Shown here piece after piece: positions 36,409-47,043 of a DNA stretch of 64,000 nt (positions are counted from its first letter, which is position 1; every line of letters starts with the position of its first letter). Origin of the DNA: Cubamyces lactineus (lineage: Eukaryota; Basidiomycota; Agaricomycetes; Polyporales; Polyporaceae); NCBI GenBank assembly GCA_022376465.1, contig JACDTU010000008.1, positions 744,001 through 808,000 of the forward strand. Direction: 5' to 3'. Made by a program: the position numbers and the translations under genes. Below the pieces are notes generated by a model, which ran no database searches, was not told the DNA's origin, and saw only the letters and a program-made list of their open reading frames with translations.

Positions 36409-38833
36409 ATGGCCTCTTCTACTATCCTTGGCCTCTTGGGCGCTCTCACACTCGCCATTCTGCTCGTTCAAGCACGCCGAAAGCCACATGCGGCGTACCC
36501 TCCTGGACCCAAGCCTCTACCCGTGGTCGGGAACATATTCGATCTGGCTAGTCGCGAGCTCTGGCTGTGCGCGACGCAGTGGGCGCAGAAGTACGGTATG
36601 TCGAAACATTTGCAGAACTCTATCGCCGCTGGGGAGGGCACGTTGGAGCTGTGGCGGGGAAAGTGACGTGGATCGCCTAGGGGACGTGGTGTATGTGCGG
36701 ATCTTCGGACAGGGGCTGCTCTTTCTCAACACATACGACGCGGCGCTGGACCTTCTGGAAAAGAAGGGCACGATCTACTCGGACAAGCCACAGCTCGTCA
36801 TGGCAGGCGACCTGTCTGTGTCCCCTTCCGCTCTTCACATCCCAGGACGTGTGCTGACTTGACTTGCAGATGCGGATGCGACAACATGGCACGTCTTCGT
36901 TCTGCGTGGCCACGTGCGCGTGCTCGCTGACAGACGATCCTCGGCAGGTCGCGTTCACCCGCTACGGGGACAAGTCGCGCAGACAGCGTCGCCTCATGCA
37001 GAAGGCGCTCGGCCCCAGCGCCATCCCCCGCTACCACTCCCTCCTCCAGATCGAGACCCAGGCGCTCCTCAAGCGTCTCCTCGACGACCCCGCAAACTAC
37101 GAGGGCCACATTAGGCGGTCAGTCCGCCGCCTCCCTCCTAGCCGTGTTTCACCCAGGGCTCGTGCTCACGTTATCACAGCTATGCCGGGAGCCTGACGCT
37201 CCTCGTCGTCTACGGCTACCGCGTGACGTCCAACGAGGACCCATTCTTGATGCTCGCAGAGGAATGCGTCGATATCCTATCAAACCACATCGCTTCAGGA
37301 GGTGGCATCTGGCTCGTCGACGTCTTCCCATTCTGTGCGTGCTCAGGTATTCTGCTGCTGGCGTGCCGCCCGCTGAACAGCCTCTTGCAGTGCAGCATCT
37401 CCCGGCATGGGCTCCGGGCGCTGGTTTCAAGAGCAAGGCGGCCAAGTGGAAGGCTAAGATGCAGGAGTTCGTCGACAGGCCGTTCGAGCTCGTCAAGAAC
37501 CGCATGGTACATATTTGCAAATGCAGCATGTCTTTCACTCCGCTTCATTGGGCTCACATACGGTCGTCCGTACAGGGAGACGGAACTGCGACTCCGTGCT
37601 TTTGCACGACGCTCCTGGAAGAAGAGCTAGGCGACGACGAGCAGGAAAATGCGCAACGTGATTTCGACATACGCTGGACGGCCAATTCCATGTACTCTGG
37701 TTCGTTCGTTCGCTCGCCTGCAACTATCCTCGACTCTCTCACTGACTTGCACCCGCTATTCAGCCAGCCTCGACACTGTACGCGTCTCTTGCACAGCTCC
37801 TTGGAGTCCCAGCTGACATGTATGCGCACCAGACGATGACCGTCATCCGCCACTTCCTGCTCCTCATGCAGCTCCATCCCGACGTCGCCGCCAAAGCGCG
37901 CGCCGAGATCGACTCCGTCGTCGGCACGGACCGCCTCCCGACCTTCAGCGACCGACCCTCCCTGCCTTACGTCGACGCGGTCATGAGCGAGTGCCTGCGC
38001 TGGGGCGCCCCGGTGCCTCTCGGTATGTCCTAGTGTCCTAGTGGCGTGTCGTCGTTCGGGCAATGTCCTGACCGGGCCTCGGTGTTCTACTAGGCCTCCC
38101 GCATAGGCTGATGGAAGACGATGTCTACCAGGGAATGTACGTCCCGCGCGGCACGCTCGTCTTCGCCAACGTCTGGTGCGTGCTATCACATTCGTTAGCC
38201 GCGCAGGCACGCGAAAACTTATCTACTATCTGGTATAGGAACATGACTCGCAACCCAGAGATGTTCCCCGACCCCGAGCGCTTCGACCCAGAACGATACA
38301 TGGCCGTGCCAGGCAACCCCGATCCTCTTGCTAGCAAGCGGGACCCGCGCAACTTCATATTCGGCTTCGGCAGGAGGTACGTCTTGTCAGACTTCACATC
38401 ATTACCCTTCTAGCGATTCCACGATGGCCTCTTGCATCCCCCCGCAAGGACGAGTGTGCTCACTCTCACATCCAACTCACCCTGACTGATATGCTCCGTG
38501 AACCACAGACGCTGCCCCGGCTCGCACCTCATCGAGTCCTCGCTCTGGATCGTCATCGCGTGCGTGCTCGCGACGCTCGACGTGCACACGGAGCGCGATG
38601 CGCAGGGAGCCCCGATCGAGCCCGTGCTCGTGTTCGAGAACGCTGTGTTCAGGTCAGTGTATTCCCCGCATCCCCCCTCCCATCAGAGCGTGTCGTCCTG
38701 GTCCGTTATTGACAGCGACGCGTGTACGCGTGTTTTGGGTACCTGCAGGACGCCAAACTCGTTCCCGTGCGCGATCAAGCCTCGTTCGAGCGAGGCGGCG
38801 CGGCTCATCAGCGCGTCCGCGGCGGCGCTCTGA
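36409..38833 (+). CDS. Cytochrome P450 monooxygenase
   Basis: Thirteen exons: 36409-36595, 36681-36813, 36870-36888, 36948-37117, 37180-37334, 37391-37506, 37576-37699, 37764-37777, 37833-38022, 38094-38175, 38239-38376, 38509-38652, 38749-38833; 518 residues. N-terminal membrane anchor (TILGLLGALTLAILLVQA), proline hinge YPPGPKPLPVVGN, KYGDVVYVRIFGQ, RRQRRLMQKAL (C-helix), I-helix remnant ASLDTT, ECLR (ExxR), FDPERY, and the heme loop FGFGRRRCPG with ligand Cys about 445. It belongs to the large basidiomycete group often annotated as O-methylsterigmatocystin oxidoreductase-like; substrate is unknown. Two oddities: a 14-nt exon (37764-37777), and an intron (36889-36947) that begins GC rather than GT. 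The GC-AG choice is needed to keep CGCDNM joined to VAFTRYG. It is ER-anchored and transcribed opposite to the receptor-like genes around it. Confidence 0.9.
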
Positions 38834-40257
38834 TGCTCTTTCGTCGCATACTTGTTGAGGGTGGATAATTGGTTCAAACCCGACATGTTGGATTCCTCTT
38901 ACCCTACTTAATCTTACGGCCAGGCGGCCAGGTAATTCACATAATGGTGGTACAACGAGGCCCACGGGGATCATACTAAGCGAGCGGCAGGTATGGCCGG
39001 ACGCTCCCAGAGTAGCTCCAACTCACGAAGCTCGCCATGTAAATACCATATATGCGCACCGGAGTCCTGGCCAGGGAGCCGCTCTACGCTCTACTCCGAC
39101 TCTCAGCTACAGGTCCGGATCCCGGAGAAGCCTGAGCATGACCCACACCCTCAGCATTCGTTATTCCAACGCTGTGACTTCGTACTCATCGCCCGGTAGC
39201 TTCGCGCACCCGATCCGGGAGCCGTTCGCAACGCGTCCGGTACCCGGCTGCGGGGCTCCCATGGCTGGCGTAACCGCCATGCGGGTCCGAGGTCCGTATT
39301 AGGCTCACTCTGGCGCACGAAGTTTTGGGTTTGACCACACGAACGCATGCCTTCGTTGTTGGTGGATGACCGGTACGATCTCAGCGAACATGCGTATGCA
39401 TATGCATGGACATGGACATGGCGGGGACTGGGCCCGGAAACCGGCACGATGACTGTGCGTGTTGAGAATGGTAGCGTCTGCGACGACGTTATATCGGTGC
39501 TGGCGAAGTACTGAGTAGGCGAATAGCTGGTGTTATGGGGAGCCCCGGGATTGGAACGCCCCTGAGAAGGCAGATACATGAGTTTGTGAACACTCACGCC
39601 GCATCCCCCGGCGAGATTACGGTAGCGCTAGATAGTTGATTACCAGCTTCAGCACGGGTGCCGACCCAGTAGCTCACCCACATCCACGAAACGCAACATT
39701 GAACTCAGAATCGCACGGCACGATGCCGCCTTCTTGAGTGCAGTCGTAGAAGCGGAAACTCAAACGAGATAGCTCTGCGTCAAGGAATCTTGCGCCAGAT
39801 CACCTGTTCGACAACTGGCACATTATGTTACGAGTTCGGTCAACAACGGTTACCTGAGCGATAGATTGAGCCCTGTACTTACTGAGATGCTTTGACTCGA
39901 CAATGGCTACAGCTTCACGGAGCGACCAGGGCTCAACAGGGTCGCGGTCTTGCGCGATCGTCAACAGTATCACCGTTGACAAAGAGAACCTTACCCGCGA
40001 AACCTTTCAAGTCGGGCGAACGGAGTTCAGGACCTTCAGGTTTCGCGTACTACCAGCATTGTTGACATCCAGGGTTACCGCGTGGCAGGAGCTCTGTCGC
40101 TACTTGACTTAGAGGCTAAGCTTGACTGGGAGTCTAGAATGCCTATTAAATGCATCATGGTCGAGACATCCCAAGTCCATTCAAGTCACCGTTAACATAG
40201 ACGCCGGCATGTGCAGTGACTATGCATTGAGGATAGCAAGGGTCGACTGTACAATCG
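38834..40257. other. Intergenic region with possible gene remnant
   Basis: About 1.4 kb. On the minus strand, 39670-40000 contains a protein-like pair of segments (DRDPVEPWSLREAVAIVESK at 39896-39955; FRFYDCTQEGGIVPC then FNVAFRGCG at 39680-39760). They can be joined by a GTAAGT...GACGCAG intron, but no start or complete gene is found. It may be a remnant or part of an unrecognised small gene. The rest shows nothing recognisable. Confidence 0.35.
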
Positions 40258-41928
40258 CTAGCACACTTCGTAGATTTCCGGAGCACTGCTTGGGTTCACG
40301 GGAAGCCTCAGGGGTAGACGTCCTTGCAGGTCAGCTAGCCGAGGGGGATAAGTGCTTGGATCATCTGGGTCCTGCAGATGTGACGTGCGGGTTTAGCCCT
40401 CGTGGGCTGCGCTCCGAGAACACAGTACTCACATAGACTTTCATAGTGTATGAGGTTGGAGCAAATGGGTTTTCTCCCGCTGGCTGAATAGCCGAATGTG
40501 AGTCGGCTCCCACACCCGCCAATCCCTCTTCTACTTCTGTTTTCTCGCGCCTATTGTCGGCGCCGACCTGCAGAGGCTCGCATCCCGGAGATTCAGCGCC
40601 GAATGCCCTAAAGCTGCCGCGGCGACGCCATCGTCGAGCGAGACACCCGACAGTAATGATGATGACCACTGTGATAGCGGATCCTACGACACCGCCGATG
40701 ACGGAACTTCGCGAGCTCACCCTCGCGCCGGCAGACTGTGTCGAGCCGGGGCTTGAAGGTGTGTGCGTAAAAGATGTAGGGGAATCCATCGAGGGGTACG
40801 AGGACTGAGAAGTCATGGATCCAGAAGGTGACTGGCCAGTCTCTGTAAGTACACCAGAGGTGCGAGGCCCGGACGATGGGCCTGGTGGCACTGTTGATTG
40901 CGAAGTTCCAGCCGTCTGCGCTCCATTGTCAGGCAGCGAACCGGAGATTCCCTTTGCAATTGGCGAGACAGAAGGCTGTGCGGAGGAATTTGACTCGGAA
41001 GTCTGTGCTGGTGTGTCGTTTGTCTTCGTTGCAGGGATACTGCTACTTTGAGGGCTCTGTATTGAGAGCGTGGCCGTATGAGCATTTGATGTCGAACCAG
41101 AAGCTACAATATGTCAGAAGACAGTGCGGGAGTAGTGTGACAAGAGCATACGTACGTTGCATACTCGCCGCTGCTTGTTCCGCGGCTTGGACATTGAAAG
41201 TCTCGTCATCCTGTTTCCAATGGGATAGGCTGAGATGAGTTTGACAATTTAAGTACTCACTATCAGTGGTAGATTTGCCCAACCAGGGACGTCTACTCCG
41301 TTGGACGATCTTCCAAAACGGAGCATGTGTCCTGTCAGGAAGCCCTTTGCTAGCCCGAGATGGATTCACAGCTCACAGTGCGTCGTACAATTGGGGACAA
41401 TGCGCATCGCTGAGGTAGATCGAGAAACTGCGTGTGGTCCACATGTGAGAGCTAGCACCAATACGAAGACTGAACGTCCCACCTGTGCGGAGATTGTTCA
41501 ATACACAACGAACACGCCGCCCAGAGCGAATATCCCATTGAGTTGCATATACACGGGTACACAACGCCTGCCAGTAGCGGATCATTTGGCATCCAACGTT
41601 CGGGCAAAGGGGCCGGGGTAGTTGCGATGGTTTATCACCTACCAGCGGAGTTATTACACGTCTGCATCAGCTCCGCCTCTACTTGACAAGGCGTCAGTCC
41701 CTGAGAGTTGTACGCCTGCGATGGGTGGTGAGGTACAGCTTGACTCATCTGGATATTTGAACGCACCCACGAGTACGACGAGGTCAAGCATGAGCCGGCA
41801 ACAGCTTCGTTCGACAATATCGCAGCATATCTGCAAGGAATTGAACCTAGAAGACTGAGCACCAGGAAGTAAGCTCTGGCAAGCCGGGTCGCGCCATTAG
41901 CGTTAGCTAGCCAGGTCATTGCGAGCAT
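40258..41928 (-). CDS. Eight-cysteine receptor-like membrane protein, paralogue E
   Basis: Minus-strand exons: 41767-41928, 41643-41715, 41483-41567, 41377-41427, 41261-41309, 41156-41210, 40433-41103, 40258-40371 (419 residues). A signal peptide (LARAYFLVLSLLGSIP) precedes C-LTSSYSW, GLTPCQV, CICNSMGYSLWAACSLC and AHC. The stalk is Ser/Thr/Pro-rich (about 160-290). The membrane span is VIGGVVGSAITVVIIITVGCL (about 293-313), followed by RRWRRR. The tail ends TSYTMKVY and, after an intron, DPDDPSTYPPRLADLQG, closing APEIYEVC. The first intron is a read-through multiple of three. The 73-, 51-, 49-, 55- and 114-nt exons match paralogue F exactly. The start was placed at 41928; the next Met, three codons on, is equally possible. 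Ligand and role are unknown. Confidence 0.82.
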
Positions 41929-42455
41929 ACTCAGGGCTCCACCAGGATGCAAAGAAGTCTTCAGACAAAGTACGGTGGTACTTAACGCTCGACCCCTTGA
42001 TGTTTAATACCACGTCGTTATCTATGCGCATGTTCGCTCGGAAGAAACGATTTTGGCGTGTGGCAGATGCGAACAGTCAGAGCCGTGAAGCCTGGCAGCT
42101 TTCAGCTTCGGCATGCATGCGTCGCACCTCCACGGACTGACAGCTATGACTGCATCATGCATGGAGACGGCCGCGGGAGAGCTATCCCTGCGAGTGAGCC
42201 TAGTAGACACAATGGCAGACGTTACGATGGAAGGCCAGGACCGTAGTTCCAGTGCCCGGGTATAGTGATTGCACATGCGACGAGATCTGCGTGCTCATAG
42301 TTGGTCGGCCCTAACGACCCACAATAGCAACACAAGCATCTGGGGCCCACGAGGGCACTTCAGGCTATTGCATTGCTTACACAAATACCATGCGACCCTC
42401 GAACACTATGTCAGGAATTAAAATACAGTCCTCGTTGAAGAAGTACTCACAGTTT
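41929..42455. other. Intergenic region between paralogues E and F
   Basis: About 530 bp containing the promoter of E. TGGCAGATGCGAACA lies at 42061-42075 and recurs exactly at 44215-44229 upstream of F. No gene is seen. Confidence 0.5.
42061..42075 (-). promoter_or_regulatory. Shared upstream 15-mer of paralogue E
   Basis: TGGCAGATGCGAACA, about 135 bp upstream of the E start, is identical to 44215-44229 upstream of F and contains the TGCGAACA core also found upstream of B and C. Role inferred from recurrence. Confidence 0.45.
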
Positions 42456-44120
42456 CTAGCGCACCTCGTAAATCTCCGGAGCACCGCTCACGTTCACAGG
42501 AGCTCTCATAGGCAGCTGCCCACATATCTCGGACAGTCGAGGAGGATATGTACTGGGATCATCTGGGTCCTACGTATACCAATAACAGGTCCACTTCAGT
42601 GACAGTCCGTGCTACAAAAACACAGCACTCACGTAGAGCTTCATGGTATACAGGGCCTGTGCGGGTGTGTCTTCTTCCTGTGGCAATTCGACCGACGAAC
42701 GCAACTCGACCTTCGGCTCCTCCATCGTGTCTTCTTCTACCACCGGCCCATCATCGAGGGGCTGGCCTCTTGAGAGCTTCCACCAACCCAACAGTGCATT
42801 GGTGCCCAAGGTTTGCTTTTGGTTACGACGCCGGCGTCGACGAACGACATTGAGCGCAATACACGTACTAGCGATTGCGATCAGTGCCACGCCGCCCACG
42901 GCACCAGCGATGATAGCGCCCAGATGGCTCGAACTGCTCCCGGCGGCGTGCATCGAGCCGGCAGTCGGACTTGGTCTAGCCTCAGATTGTGAAGACTGCA
43001 GAGATCCCGTCGTGTGGAGCGTTGTTGTGGGCTGGAAAGACGGCTGGCCAGACGTTGTGAGGGTAGGTTGAGGCCCAGATGGTCTGCTGCTAGTCGGCGA
43101 ATCACTCGTCTGGGCTTCGTCGCTCGTTGCCGCTGGTCCAGTTTGCTGGCCTGCTGCACCGGTCGGTGACGATGGGCTAGATGACTTCGGAGGAGAATTC
43201 GACTGGGAAGGTGACGGTGCCGGAGAACCTCCTGGATTTGTCGGGCTGCCATCAGGAGTACTGTTGATCTCGGATGAAGTACCTCGTGTCGAGGGCAGGG
43301 ACGTATGTCCGTTAGTCGATGCTGAGTTGGTGGCTACATCGCAACAATGCTTGAGCTTGATACAGGGACACGTGAGGTAAGGAACACGCACATTGCGTAC
43401 CCTCCGCCTCTTGTTTAGCCGCCGCGACATCGAAAGTATCATCATTCTACGAGGGATTAGCTCAACCACACATAGGAGTGATGCTGGAGGAACTCACTAT
43501 GAGTTGTATATTTGCCCAACTGGGGATGTTAGCTCCCTCCAGTGGTCTAACGTTATGAACGGATCATAGCAACCTAGGCAGACTCATGCATCGGGTGACT
43601 ACTCACGGATGCGTATATTCCTGCAAACATTGAGCGTCGTTGGAGTAGTCACTAAAGCTACATGCACAGCGTCAAAGCAGAACGGACATCGGCACTCACG
43701 AGCATACCTGTGGGGGTTTTGTCCGTTGCACAGCGAACATGCAGCCCAAAGTGAATACGTCACTGGGTTACAATAACATTGGTTGTCGCCTATCAGCTCT
43801 CGCTAAGCCAAGTGCATAGGTGAGGATGAACGATCGAATATGACAGACCACGAGAGTTCCCGCATAGTTGTATGACATCCGACGCCACTTGACAAGGCGA
43901 CTGACCCTGCGCGTTGTACGCCTACGAACAGCGATTAGGTGCTTGTGGATTCGCTCTGGTGCAGGAGATTGGAACGCACCCAAGAATACGACGGGTCCGA
44001 GCACGAATCCGCCACCGGCTGGTCCAATGCAGCAGCTTTCCGGATATTTGAGGTCAGAAGGTATAGCATAAAGAAAAACGCTCCCGAAAAGCGAGCCCGA
44101 AGACCGTCTCGTCGCGACAT
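42456..44120 (-). CDS. Eight-cysteine receptor-like membrane protein, paralogue F
   Basis: Minus-strand exons: 43980-44120, 43849-43921, 43708-43789, 43607-43657, 43498-43546, 43392-43446, 42633-43333, 42456-42569 (421 residues). Signal peptide FSGAFFFMLYLLTSN, then C-SDPSYSW, AYNAQGQSPCQV, CYCNPVTYSLWAACSLC and AQC; IPSWANIQLI and NDDTFDVAAAKQ close the ectodomain. A long Ser/Pro/Thr stalk precedes the membrane span (GAIIAGAVGGVALIAIASTC, about 289-312) and RRRRRR. The tail ends in ALYTMKLY, then the separate exon DPDDPSTYPPRLSEICG, finishing APEIYEVR. The exon 2 donor is GTCTGT, weaker than the GTAGGT used by paralogues E and G, but the phase is kept. The closest relative in the window is paralogue G at 62154, in the opposite orientation. 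Confidence 0.83.
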
Positions 44121-46239
44121 TGCGGGTCCACTAGCAAGCCCTTACGTGCCACCCGGAGAGACTCGCAGTGTCCTTATACCGCGTCTCCATTCATGATCCT
44201 GATTGCTGACGTGCTGGCAGATGCGAACATGTGGGATCAAGATGGGAATTCGAAGGGCAGACACACGCTGGGAAAAGCATTCGAGTCCTCTCACGGGTGG
44301 CGAGCGTCCGTTGTGATTCGCAGAGGTAACCAACCGCAAGATTACTTGCAACGTTCTTGTCAGCGTATACAAGTAAAACCAGAAAGTGGGAGGATGGGCA
44401 GACGCGAACTTACGACCGCCAATTCTCTCATCATCAGTATCTCGCCAGAAGTCGAGATGCGCACCGGAACCGCACGCGCGAGTCGCTCTCAGGCAGCTAG
44501 TGCCAACGAACGGCCGACCTGGTCATGGTTGGAAGTCAACCTCAACACAATGACAAGCGCCCACGTGGGGAGGTTTTACATCCAAAGTTTTCATCGGACA
44601 TGTGCAGACGTAGAATTGAGAACGGATGCTGTACAAGTACACATTACGGTGCTATGTAAATTTAGAGTTCGAGACGACGTCGACGATTCAACGGGCTTTG
44701 TGCGAGCGATAGCAGCCTCCTCCGAGGGATTTCGGCGAAGGATCCCTCTGAGTCGACTTCGACGCGCGTACGTCATACGAAACCGATAAAAGAGCACCAA
44801 CGCTTGACTACGACGCCGACGCGCCCAGCGGATGCTGAATGACCGGGCGCGAACTTGAAGTGACGAACACGAGCAATTCGTGCACGAAGAGTACGAGAAG
44901 CACGAGGCGCAATTATATATGTAACGAGCCGATGTCGAGGAAGGGATAGTTCAGGGACACGATTACAAAATACGAGAAGGAAAGAGAGCTCGAGAACAAG
45001 GTAAAGTGAAGTAGAACAAGGTCGCAATGACGAATGCATGGAAACCTATAAAGTGCGTGCCGGAAGTGAAACGTTCGCGCTTCAGACAGAGTGCGTATCA
45101 GCCGCTACGGAGCCAAGCCTCTTTTGCAAGTCAGCGAGCCTCGTCGGTCTAGCTAGTTCCAGAGAGCCGGGAGAAAGCGGAAGGGAGAAAGGGGGAAGTG
45201 GAGATAGAGAGATAACGTTCGATGTGCGGGACGGGGCCTGAATGATGTATGTATGTATGGGATGGGGTGCGATGATGATACGATGATGATGAGAGGGGGA
45301 AGCAGAGGAAGGGACTAGGACGGGAGAGACGCGCGCGGGCACGGCGGAGGAAGGCTGCAGGGTATATCGGGGCAAGCTCGAGTTGGAGAGAGAGGGTTCG
45401 GATTCGGAATGCACAGGGCCGTATGGCGTTTAGCGGACGCCTAAGCTTGTCTCGTCTCGAGGTCAGCGGACGCAGAACCTGATGCTGATGGGCCCCAAAC
45501 GCGCGGGGACGTAGGAGAAGGTGGGAGAGAGGCTGAGGGAGGGTGAATGGGCCGCGGAAGGGAGCTTGCAGAGAGGCCGGCACAGGAGGCTGGAGAGATG
45601 CGAAGCCCCCCACTCGTCCGTCCGTTTGTCCGTCCGGGCGTGTCGAATCCATCCGGTGAGAACGTCCACGCCCTCGAACGCCCATTCCGTCTCCCAGTTT
45701 CGCACAGCTGTTCATGGGATGCGTCTCTTCGACTGATGCCGCGCCGCCGGGATCAGCGGTTCTCTTCCTTAGCCGCCGGCACCAGAGGCCACTGGAGATC
45801 AGCTGCGTCCCTCCGCGTCAGGCTTGCTTGAGGCTTGAGGCTTGTGGGAGCTCCGCGCATTGCCCCGCGCGGGGCACTGCGACACCACCAGCATTCGACA
45901 TCAGCGTGTGGCACCTGTACCCCGCACTGCCAGATAGCATCAGATTGAGATTCCTTGCGTCCGTCCGTGCCCGTCGTCCTCGCATGTCCTCGTGTTTTCC
46001 GCAACTCGAGCCAGCCCCGTCCGCTGCACGCGGTCTCTACGGAGACAGCGCGCGAACGTGCGGTGCACGGCGTTTATTACTTTGGCCCCGTAGCGTCTCT
46101 CCCCAGCCCTAAGACGCGACGAGCTCTTGCTATGTTACATTGGTGTTACAGATGTGTCGATGAGAGGGGGTAATGCAGATAGTGCGGGTGAAGAAAATGA
46201 TGGATGCGAGAGACGAGAGTGGAAACGCCGAGGCGGAGA
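44121..46239. other. Intergenic region between paralogue F and the small conserved gene
   Basis: About 2.1 kb. It contains the promoter of F. A 198-codon plus ORF (44193-44789) is the longest open frame but has no family resemblance. Purine-rich sequence lies at 45160-45230, and short tetra- and trinucleotide repeats (GTAT and GAT units) at 45248-45295. The 3' end of the minus-strand gene at 46240 must extend into it. Confidence 0.4.
44215..44229 (-). promoter_or_regulatory. Shared upstream 15-mer of paralogue F
   Basis: TGGCAGATGCGAACA, about 95 bp upstream of the F start, is identical to 42061-42075 upstream of E. Role inferred from recurrence. Confidence 0.45.
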
Positions 46240-47043
46240 TCATGCACTGAATGTCGCGGTGGTCGCGTACATGTTGTGTGGCTGCACGTCCGGCGCGACG
46301 GATTGATATCCATGACCGAAGCCGGTGTACATGGATTGCATGTGGTGCTTGAGGAACGGGGAGTGCGCAGATGGCCTGCCTGCTTGCGCGAAAACGGACG
46401 ATGATGGCGGTGGCGCGTGGGTGTGCGCGCTCTGAAGCGCAGCGAGGTAGAACGGGTCGGTCGTGGCGAAGAGGGAGGTGTTTGGAGAGGGGAGGTCGTG
46501 GTGCGAGTGCTCGAGAGGCAACATGTGCATCGAGAGGCTCGCTTTTCGCTGGCGGAGCGCCGAAGAGGGAGTGGGGGAGGAAGCGGAGGCGGCGCTAGAC
46601 GACGGTGGCGCACGCGAAAACGAGCCCGACGGACTCGCGGGGGATGTGGGGGAGAAGAGGAGGTCCTCTACCATGCGTTCATCCTCTTCCATGTCGTCAG
46701 ACTCGCGTGGGCTCTCGTCGATCGAGCAGCGCATTTTTGAGCTAGAAGTGCTGGCGCGGCTACCCCAGGTGGCGTCGGCGTGGTCCCATGAGATACTGGA
46801 GGAAGGGGTGCACGAAAGCGGCGTGTTGAGCGGGGCTGCGCGAGGGCTGTTGAAGGGGATGGGAGAGGAGATAGGTTGGTTGAAGAGGGTCTGCGAGAGC
46901 TGCGCCTACAAAGAAATGTCAGTGTGCTGGGACGGGATAAGAGAGCGGAGAGTACGGACTTGCAAAGCGGCGAGCTCGATCGCTTCTTGGCCGATGTGGT
47001 TAGCGTTGAAGGAGGCGACGAGGTCGTCGACGGAGATGCTCAT
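46240..47043 (-). CDS. Small conserved fungal protein of unknown function (MSISVDDLV family)
   Basis: Two minus-strand exons, 46960-47043 and 46240-46905, encode 249 residues. The intron (46906-46959, GTCCGT...TGTAG) joins ELAALQ to AQLSQTLFNQP in frame. The N-terminus MSISVDDLVASFNANHIGQE recalls uncharacterised proteins of agaricomycetes that start almost identically; that is memory of the family, not a search. The middle is Ser/Pro-rich with an acidic patch (DDMEEDERMVEDLLFSP), and the C-terminus is His/Ser/Tyr-rich. There is no signal peptide, membrane span or catalytic motif. The composition fits a nuclear or cytosolic regulatory protein, which is inference only. An upstream in-frame Met would add 43 residues; the shorter start was preferred because the conserved block begins there. 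Confidence 0.68.

Noticed and set aside
27868..44120. Calling the array a specialised-metabolism gene cluster because of the P450
   Set aside because: No synthase, transferase or transporter gene is present; all other genes are receptor-like membrane proteins.
44193..44789. 198-codon plus-strand ORF upstream of paralogue F
   Set aside because: Composition is unremarkable, there is no family resemblance, and it overlaps the promoter of F, including the shared 15-mer.
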